Assembly: GCA_041485845.1 (NCBI GenBank)
Contig: JBGPKH010000341.1
Location: 1-9,441 of the forward strand
Origin: OMOG01 sp041485845
GTDB lineage: Bacteria; Acidobacteriota; Terriglobia; Bryobacterales; Bryobacteraceae
Length of the DNA stretch: 9,441 nt
Direction: 5' to 3'
The translations under genes were made by a program, and so were the position numbers. The notes below the pieces were generated by a model that had not been told where the DNA came from, ran no database searches, and was given only the letters and a program-made list of their open reading frames with translations. This document shows positions 1-5,029 of the stretch, piece after piece (the stretch's first letter is position 1; each line of letters begins with the position of its first letter).

Positions 1-137
1 ACCCCACTTGGAGACTCGTGTAGTCACGCGCCGGTCGCTGCCGTCACGGCGAAAAGCCCCTGTACCAACAACTACTTAGACCCTGGGAGCGCCTGCCCGG
101 AGGGGGTGAACATCCGTTCAAGCGGGCAACCCGCCGG

Positions 138-497
138 TTGGCGTTCATCTTCCTGGCAACGATCGTCGTGCCAGGCGTAGTACTGGCCGTTTATGGCTTC
201 CGGGCGCTGTATTTCGAGCGCCGGATCGCGCATCAGCAGATCCGGGAGGCGCTCGAAGCATCCACAATCACGATGGAGCGCCGCCTGGAGCTGGAGTTTG
301 CGTCCTGGCGCGATGTTCTGGAGCACCCCGATCGAATCTCCAAACTCGCTCCAAACGCCGATTCCATCGTGATGTTGGCGAAGCAAGGCGGCCACCTGCG
401 GGTATCGCCCTCGGGCGCGCTGCTTTACGACCTCGTCGATCATTCGGGGACCATCCGGCAGAATCCGCCGGCGAGGGCCGAATCCCGTAGCCTGTGA
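138..497 (+). pseudogene. N-terminal fragment of a membrane sensor histidine kinase (probable)
   Basis: The frame reads a hydrophobic segment at residues 2-17 (FIFLATIVVPGVVLAVYGF), preceded by basic codons (KRATRR) upstream of the TTG at 138. A charged helical stretch rich in E, R and Q follows, and the frame ends at a TGA at 495-497. One N-terminal membrane helix followed by a charged linker is the usual opening of acidobacterial sensor histidine kinases, but no HAMP, HisKA or ATPase domain follows, so only the N-terminal end is present. The frame is open from base 24 but has no convincing start: the TTG at 138 falls after the basic N-terminus, and the purine-rich GGAGGGG at 99-105 is not suitably spaced from any start in this frame. 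This suggests damage at both ends. The stop overlaps the leader of the propeller gene at 512. It could instead be a small membrane protein; the kinase assignment is by resemblance only. Confidence 0.45.
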
Positions 498-501
498 ACA
501 T

Positions 502-507
502 GGAGGG
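502..507 (+). promoter_or_regulatory. Shine-Dalgarno sequence of the TPR-propeller gene
   Basis: GGAGGG lies four bases before the ATG at 512. It favours that ATG over the in-frame GTG at 494 and ATG at 500, because only the 512 start places a clean signal peptide at the very N-terminus. Confidence 0.6.
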
Positions 508-511
508 ATCG

Positions 512-2506
512 ATGAAACGGATTCTAATTCTGGCGGCGGCACTGACTGTGGTCCTGTTGTCCGGCGCGCAGACGGCCGAGTCGCTCCTGGGCGCCGCCAT
601 TCACCAGGAAGAGGCGGAAGGCAACCTGACAGCCGCGATCGCCGGTTACAAGAAGGTTCTGGCCCAGTATGGGTCGAACCATGCAGTGGCCGCCAAGGCG
701 CAACTCCGGCTGGGCGCCTGCTACGAACGGCTGGGCGATGCGGACGCACGCAAGGCGTACGAGAGCGTGATCCGCAACTACGGCGACCAGACAGAAATCG
801 TAACTCAGGCGCGCGCGCGGCTGGCCGCGTTGGGCCGTCCGGCTGTGCCAGGCGGTCTGGCCGTCCGGCAGGTGTGGGCCGACCCCGGCGGCAGCCTGAT
901 GGGCGCGGTGTCACTCGATGGGCGCTACTTGACCGCGACGGACTGGAAGACGGGCGATCTGGCGATTCGCGATTTGACCACCGGAGAGATGCGCCACGTC
1001 ACCTCGAACAAGTCGCCGGCCGATGGCAACGCGGAGTTTTCGGCGCCTTCGCCCGACGGCAAACGCATTGCCTACGGCTGGTATCGCCAGCAGCACGGCG
1101 ATCTTCGAGTGATCAATGTCGATGGGTCGGGCATGAGGGTGCTATACAGCGACCCACAGGTGCGGTACGTCGAGCTCAGCGCCTGGTCCCCCGACGGCAA
1201 GCACGTGTTGGGCGTGCTGCAGAAGGATCACCACCAGAGGAATGAGATGGTTCTCATCGGAGTGAGCGACGGCTCCGTTCGCGTTTTGAAGACAGGGGGC
1301 TTTCCCCATTTCGACGACATGCAGTTTTCGCCCGACGGGCGCTTTATCCTTTATTCCGCCCCTCAACAGAGCGCGCGTGACAGCGACGTCTATGTCATGG
1401 CTAGCGATGGAAGCTACGATGGGCCGCTGGTGGCGCACCCGGCGAACGATCATGTGCTGGGCTGGACTCCGGACGGACACTATGCTCTCTTCTCCAGCAA
1501 CCGCACTGGTGTGACCAGTGCCTGGCGTATCCGAGTGGCGGATGGGAAGCCGCAGGGGCCGCCCGAGTTGATCAGGATGGACCTGGGCGCGGTCAGATCC
1601 ATGGGTGTTACGCGGCAAGGCTCGTTGTACTACGGGTTGGCTATCGAGACGAAGGACGTCTATACGGCCGAAATCAACTCGGAGAACGGCGCCATAGTCA
1701 CGCCTCCGTCACCTGTGGCCAAGCGATTCACCGGCGGCAATTCCCGGGGGCAATGGTCCCCGGATGGAGACTTGCTAGCTTACCAGGCAACCCGCACGGG
1801 CGGCGACGATCAGGCGGTCGTGATTCACGAGATGAAGACCGGCCGCGAGCGTGTTTTCGCGCCGCAGATTCCCAACCTCTTCCTGAATTCGTGGCTACCG
1901 GATGGCAGCGGGCTCATCGTGGGCGCCAACGTACGGCAAGCCGGCCCGGCGTTGCAAAAGATCGATGCCCGTACGGGTGAATTGAGTAGCGGGAGCGTTC
2001 CGAATCCTCAGTCGCGCGATGGCAAATGGAGCTTTCGCTGGGAAGCGGCGGCCCTGCACGCCCGCAATGTGTCTACCGGTGAAGATAGAGTGATTTATTC
2101 CGGTAACCCGGACAACTGTTGCCGGGTCAGCATACAGCCGTCACCGGACAGCACCAGGCTGGCGGCGGCGATCGACAACAAGCTTGTGGTGATCTCATTG
2201 CCCGGAGGCGAATCTCGTGAATTGCTGGCACTGGCCGATGGAGAGAGGTTCGCGGCGCCGGTGGAGGGAGCCGTCACGTGGCTGGGTAATCAGCACCTCT
2301 TATTCACCAAGTTGAAGGGAGACGCCAGCGAGTTTTGGCGCGTGGCGGCCGGCGGCGGCGCCGCGCAGAAGATCGATCTCGGTATACGGCAAGTCAGTGA
2401 ACTGCGGGTCCACCCGGATGGGCGGCGCATCGCATTCACCGCCGGCAGCGGCGGGAAATCCGAAGTTTGGGTCATGGAAAACTTTCTTTCAAGGAGCGCG
2501 CAATGA
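512..2506 (+). CDS. Secreted TPR and TolB-like beta-propeller protein
   Basis: A 664-residue exported protein. Residues 1-24 form a signal peptide (MKR, then a run of I, L, A and V, ending near SGAQTA). Residues about 25-115 are helical TPR-type repeats; motifs such as AIAGYKKVLAQYG and AQLRLGACYERLGD match the tetratricopeptide consensus. The rest is a propeller built from WD40/PD40-like blades with repeated S-P-D-G turns (SPDGKRIAYG, SPDGKHVLG, SPDGRFILYS, TPDGHYALFSSN, SPDGDLLAYQ, HPDGRRIAFT), and it ends with the blade strand VWVMENF. Such TolB-like domains bind proteins or peptides in the periplasm, and the TPR part suggests a scaffolding role. No catalytic motif was seen. Its TGA overlaps the next start codon as ATGA, implying translational coupling with the leader at 2503. 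A good Shine-Dalgarno sequence supports the 512 start. The partner is unknown. Confidence 0.9.
   Translation: MKRILILAAALTVVLLSGAQTAESLLGAAIHQEEAEGNLTAAIAGYKKVLAQYGSNHAVAAKAQLRLGACYERLGDADARKAYESVIRNYGDQTEIVTQARARLAALGRPAVPGGLAVRQVWADPGGSLMGAVSLDGRYLTATDWKTGDLAIRDLTTGEMRHVTSNKSPADGNAEFSAPSPDGKRIAYGWYRQQHGDLRVINVDGSGMRVLYSDPQVRYVELSAWSPDGKHVLGVLQKDHHQRNEMVLIGVSDGSVRVLKTGGFPHFDDMQFSPDGRFILYSAPQQSARDSDVYVMASDGSYDGPLVAHPANDHVLGWTPDGHYALFSSNRTGVTSAWRIRVADGKPQGPPELIRMDLGAVRSMGVTRQGSLYYGLAIETKDVYTAEINSENGAIVTPPSPVAKRFTGGNSRGQWSPDGDLLAYQATRTGGDDQAVVIHEMKTGRERVFAPQIPNLFLNSWLPDGSGLIVGANVRQAGPALQKIDARTGELSSGSVPNPQSRDGKWSFRWEAAALHARNVSTGEDRVIYSGNPDNCCRVSIQPSPDSTRLAAAIDNKLVVISLPGGESRELLALADGERFAAPVEGAVTWLGNQHLLFTKLKGDASEFWRVAAGGGAAQKIDLGIRQVSELRVHPDGRRIAFTAGSGGKSEVWVMENFLSRSAQ
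2491..2496 (+). promoter_or_regulatory. Shine-Dalgarno sequence for the short leader ORF
   Basis: AAGGAG sits six bases before the ATG at 2503, inside the end of the propeller gene. A near-ideal site and the ATGA overlap indicate that the 2503 start was, or is, used. Confidence 0.65.
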
Positions 2507-2616
2507 AACGGCAATTCGCACTGGTGACACTTCTCGCGGCCGGCTGTTTTGGCGCGGGACCGGGGAAGATCCCAGTCCTAGCGGACCGCATCCCCAAGCT
2601 GGCGGAGAAGAGATGA
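2503..2616 (+). pseudogene. Truncated secreted-protein leader (37 codons)
   Basis: This ORF begins MKRQFALVTLLAAGC, a textbook signal peptide with a weak lipobox (AAGC, cysteine 15), and then continues GPGKIPVLADRIPKLAEKR to a TGA at 2614-2616. The strong Shine-Dalgarno sequence and the four-base ATGA overlap with the preceding propeller gene show that it was the start of the second gene of an operon. At 37 residues it is too short to be a mature secreted protein, and the sequence passes directly, in another reading frame, into a propeller C-terminus. The simplest reading is a gene whose body was deleted, leaving only its 5' end. The original family cannot be recognised from so little. It could alternatively be a real micropeptide, or a single-base error could hide a fusion with the next feature. 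Confidence 0.55.
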
Positions 2617-2932
2617 GGTCTATGTGCAGCCCTTCCATTCGGGTGGCGCCCGCTGGCAGGTCTCCCGTGGCGGCGGGGAACATGCTTACTGGAACGCCAA
2701 TGGCCGGGAGATCTTCTACCGCCGCGGAACGGGACTCTACGCGGTGGCGGTGACTCCGTCGATGGGCGATTTCCAGATCGCCGTTCCGAAGAAGCTTTTC
2801 GAGGGACCCTACGATACCGACTACGGTGCCCGGCCCGACGGTCGGCAGTTCGCCATGTTCCAGACCGAATCCGCTCCCCGCATCACCCAGATCCACCTCA
2901 TCGTCAACTGGGCGGTCGAGCTCGGCCGCTGA
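2612..2932 (+). pseudogene. C-terminal remnant of a TolB-propeller (kinase-type) protein
   Basis: The frame beginning at 2612 reads DEVYVQPF, then blade motifs (WQVSRGGGEHAYW, NGREIFYRRG, RPDGRQFAMFQ), and ends in LIVNWAVELGR before the TGA at 2930-2932. This is the characteristic final blade set and tail of acidobacterial Ser/Thr kinase or TPR proteins with a TolB-like propeller. In this frame there are stop codons at 2525 and 2579, so no kinase, membrane segment or earlier blade is attached. The first usable start, GTG at 2624, lies inside a blade strand and has no ribosome binding site. It is therefore a 3' remnant joined to the leader at 2503. The intact kinase at 5030 ends differently (LMLVEGFR), so the remnant comes from another paralogue, not a copy of that gene. 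Confidence 0.7.
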
Positions 2933-2996
2933 CGGCGGGGGAAAGCTCGCCGGCCGCCAGTAGGGAATGAACCGAGGGGTGACCGTGCGGGCTGGA

Positions 2997-3758
2997 TCAG
3001 AACCGCTGCTGGTAGCGGGCGCTGATCCGGGACAGCGCCGCAGCGTAGTCCAACCGAGTCTCGTTATAGTCGACCCAATCGAAAGGGTAGGGTGGCGCGT
3101 TCGTTGCTTTGAAGCGGAGAACCAGGAGCTCATCGAAGTCCGGCGCGGCTGACGCGCGTAGGCGGCGCTCCGCTTCATGGGCTTCCTGGCATGGATGGAG
3201 GAAACCCTGCTTGCCGGTTGTCGGAAAAGGCCGGTCCCCCTCGTACCCCACGGTGCTCTCCGCTTGGTTGATGCCGATAACCGCAACGCAAATCGGATTT
3301 CCGCCGCCGCGCCTGAACTGAACGACCTGGTTCCGAAGGTCGTTGATCACGCGGTCTATCTGCTTGATCATCGCCTTCGCGAGAATCTTGACCTCGATGC
3401 CGATCTCGACGGTCGCAATCGGTCCTCGGGCCACGAGGTAGCCGGGATCGGCGATGGGTTTCTCGTCCGGGATGATTTCTCCGAAGGTGCCATCTCCACG
3501 CCGGGCAGCGACGCCGCGACGTTTGTTCTGGACATTCAGGACCCGTTCCTTTCGATGGATCGCGGCCTCGATCAGCTTCAGAGACCGGTTAATGGCGATC
3601 AGGTCTTCGTAGAGGTGCATCGCAACGAAGTCGCCCTGACTCGAATCGCGGTGCTTGTAGATCTTGCCTTCAAACAGCCGCCGGATTTCCTTCAGTAGCC
3701 GATATTCGAGCGGCGCGGCTGTTGTTGTCAACAAAAACCTCGGCTTCAATTGCGCCAA
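2997..3758 (-). CDS. Putative type II restriction endonuclease, PD-(D/E)XK-like
   Basis: A protein of up to 253 residues encoded directly after, and overlapping, a DNA methyltransferase on the same strand, which is the usual place for the cognate restriction enzyme. A likely PD-(D/E)XK active site is visible: Asp104 in ADPGYLV, then 18 residues on Glu122-Val-Lys124 in the strand IGIEVKIL, followed by an amphipathic helix and a second hydrophobic strand (NPICVAVIGIN, from residue 154). This spacing fits a nuclease core that would cut double-stranded DNA at the sequence protected by the partner. No named restriction family was recognised. The start is uncertain: a TAG lies directly before the TTG at 3758, so TTG 3758 is the longest possible start; a second TTG lies three codons on, and no clear Shine-Dalgarno is present. 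The 89-nt overlap with the methyltransferase suggests coupled translation. It ends 64 bp from the convergent propeller remnant. Confidence 0.65.
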   Translation of the reverse strand: MAQLKPRFLLTTTAAPLEYRLLKEIRRLFEGKIYKHRDSSQGDFVAMHLYEDLIAINRSLKLIEAAIHRKERVLNVQNKRRGVAARRGDGTFGEIIPDEKPIADPGYLVARGPIATVEIGIEVKILAKAMIKQIDRVINDLRNQVVQFRRGGGNPICVAVIGINQAESTVGYEGDRPFPTTGKQGFLHPCQEAHEAERRLRASAAPDFDELLVLRFKATNAPPYPFDWVDYNETRLDYAAALSRISARYQQRF

Positions 3759-4623
3759 CTAGCCGATGCTGACGCGCCGCCCTCGTAATCCGCTGTCGGG
3801 CGATCTCGACGTAGGCCGCTTCAATTTCGTTGGCTATTGAATTTCTGCCTGATATGAGAGCAGCCTGCGATGTGGAGCCGGTGCCCGCGAACGGGTCCAA
3901 AACTGTATCGCCCGCGAAGGAGAACATTTTGATGAGACGTTCGGCCACTTCGACCGGATACGGCGCCGGATGGCCGTCGCGCGTAGAGGCGCCTCGAACA
4001 TCGGACCAAATCGAACGGAACCAAGTCTTCATCTCTTCCTTCGTCAACATCGAGAGGGCCTTTTGGAGGGTGGGCGTGGTCCGGTATTCGCCGCCCTTCC
4101 GGAGGAAGAGAATGTACTCGATATCGTTCTTTACGATTCCGCCGGGCTGATACGGCTTCCCGTAGAAGCCCGCGCCGTTCCCTTCGGCCTCCATCACGCC
4201 GTTGGCGATTTTGTTCCAGAGGATGGGCTGCAGGCAATCGAGTCCGAGCTTACGAGCGCGCACCTGAATATCCGAGTGAAGTGGTACGAGGTAGTGGCGG
4301 CCGCCTCGCTTCCTCGGAATACAAACATCACCCACCACACAGCAGATTCGACCGCCTCCTACAAGCACCCGCGCGCACTCTTTCCAGATACGGTCCAGTT
4401 CCGAAAGGAAATGATCGTAATCCTCGAAGTGACCCATCTGATCGCCATTGCCAGGGGCATATTCTTTTAGCGTCCAGTAGGGTGGCGAAGTCACCACGAG
4501 ATGGACCGAGGCGTCCGGGATCCAAGACAAATCGCGGGCGTCTCCGATCCGTAGATCGTGCGTCGTGCGATGGTAAGGCTCCGGCCACGGCACTTCCCGG
4601 TAATGGGCGTTCGCTTTGAGCAA
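3670..4623 (-). CDS. Type II DNA methyltransferase, beta class (probable N4-cytosine)
   Basis: Transfers a methyl group from S-adenosylmethionine to an exocyclic amino group in DNA, protecting host sites from the neighbouring nuclease. Counting from the TTG at 4623 (317 residues), catalytic motif IV is TSPPYW at 45-50, motif X is GHPAPYPVE at 217-225, and the cofactor motif I is DPFAGTGS at 243-250. Motif IV preceding motif I is the beta-class order, and S-P-P-Y rather than D-P-P-Y points to N4-cytosine, although some N6-adenine enzymes also carry it. The region between these motifs should hold target recognition; the target is unknown. The start is doubtful: the frame is open for 40 more codons upstream (to 4743) with coding-like sequence (GLFENGSAKRARRAP, EDNTPEGLRALLKANAHYRE) but no start codon. 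A one-base slip at the A6 tract would join it to ATG 4771, giving about 366 residues. Confidence 0.85.
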   Translation of the reverse strand: MLKANAHYREVPWPEPYHRTTHDLRIGDARDLSWIPDASVHLVVTSPPYWTLKEYAPGNGDQMGHFEDYDHFLSELDRIWKECARVLVGGGRICCVVGDVCIPRKRGGRHYLVPLHSDIQVRARKLGLDCLQPILWNKIANGVMEAEGNGAGFYGKPYQPGGIVKNDIEYILFLRKGGEYRTTPTLQKALSMLTKEEMKTWFRSIWSDVRGASTRDGHPAPYPVEVAERLIKMFSFAGDTVLDPFAGTGSTSQAALISGRNSIANEIEAAYVEIARQRITRAARQHRLVGAIEAEVFVDNNSRAARISATEGNPAAV

Positions 4624-4738
4624 CGCCCGAAGTCCCTCGGGGGTGTTGTCTTCGGCCGGAAGAGCCGGCGCCCGCCTCGCCCTCTTTGCCGATCCGTTTT
4701 CGAAAAGACCGCCTTGAGGCGAGTGGCCGTTTGTCTTC

Positions 4739-4744
4739 TTTTTT
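4739..4744 (-). other. A6 homopolymer at a probable frameshift in the methyltransferase
   Basis: On the minus strand the sequence is TTG-AAAAAA-GAAGAC. Reading from ATG 4771 gives MAIPDRRRLKK and then leaves the methyltransferase frame. Dropping one A continues as KKKTNGHSPQGG into the open methyltransferase frame with no stop. Possible causes are a sequencing or assembly indel, slipped-strand (phase-variable) switching, RNA polymerase slippage, or +1 ribosomal slippage. Confidence 0.45.
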
Positions 4745-4754
4745 CAACCGTCTC

Positions 4755-4958
4755 CTATCGGGTATCGCCATTCCGAAGGCCAGCTTGGATCTGCTGAAAG
4801 CAATTGTACCTTTGTCCGCGGTGTTTTCGCACATACTCTTTGGTCTCATCGACCCGAAGAGCCGCGACTTTAGGCAGCCGCTCCTCGTGCGCCTCGCGGC
4901 GTACACGGTAGGTTCGAACCCGGCGCAAGCCGGGAAGCGGGGCTCTTCCAAACACCAA
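4755..4958 (-). CDS. Unrecognised 67-codon ORF upstream of the methyltransferase
   Basis: From a TTG at 4958 this reads a basic protein (RVRTYRVRREAHEERLPKV, then VDETKEYVRKHRGQRYNCFQ) ending in LRNGDTR before the TAG at 4755-4757. Its last 17 bases overlap the ATG at 4771 that would start a frame-corrected methyltransferase, an arrangement seen for small genes in restriction-modification operons. However, it shows no helix-turn-helix pattern, so it does not look like a classical controller protein. It has no evident Shine-Dalgarno sequence, and its 5' part contains a perfect hairpin, which is more typical of untranslated DNA. It may be a small unknown protein, the end of a decayed gene, or a chance ORF. 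No function is proposed. Confidence 0.3.
   Translation of the reverse strand: MVFGRAPLPGLRRVRTYRVRREAHEERLPKVAALRVDETKEYVRKHRGQRYNCFQQIQAGLRNGDTR
4919..4934. repeat. Perfect inverted repeat with GCAA tetraloop
   Basis: CCCGGC-GCAA-GCCGGG forms a six-base-pair GC stem capped by a GNRA-type loop. It lies between the divergent restriction-modification unit and kinase gene and has no U-run, so it is not a standard terminator. It could be an operator, an RNA hairpin in the leader of the minus-strand transcript, or a dispersed palindromic repeat. Confidence 0.5.
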
Positions 4959-5011
4959 GGGTGCGATGAGCCTTCCAAATGGCTAAGGCATATCCTGCGG
5001 ATGGTTTGATG

Positions 5012-5017
5012 TACAAT
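5012..5017 (+). promoter_or_regulatory. Candidate -10 box of the kinase gene
   Basis: TACAAT differs from the TATAAT consensus at one base and ends 12 bases before the ATG at 5030. No convincing -35 box is seen, and no Shine-Dalgarno precedes the ATG. Initiation about 7 bases downstream would give an almost leaderless mRNA. Confidence 0.4.
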
Positions 5018-5029
5018 CGCTAAACAAAG

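Noticed and set aside
72..914. 280-codon minus-strand frame at the window start
   Set aside because: Its product is low-complexity and rich in R, P and S, typical of antisense to high-GC coding DNA; the plus strand has a signal peptide, TPRs and propeller blades.
2920..2960. Repeated CGGCCG palindromes after the propeller remnant as a bidirectional terminator
   Set aside because: They can pair, but the stem is imperfect and there is no T-rich tail; such GC palindromes are expected in this composition.
3177..3698. 173-codon plus-strand frame opposite the nuclease gene
   Set aside because: The minus-strand product has a coherent nuclease-like active-site pattern and overlaps the methyltransferase in operon order; the plus-strand frame has no start signal or motif.
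4905..4935. tRNA-like T-loop GGTTCGAACC
   Set aside because: The flanking T-stem has a mismatch, and no matching 7-bp acceptor stem, D-arm or anticodon arm was found at the right distance on either strand.
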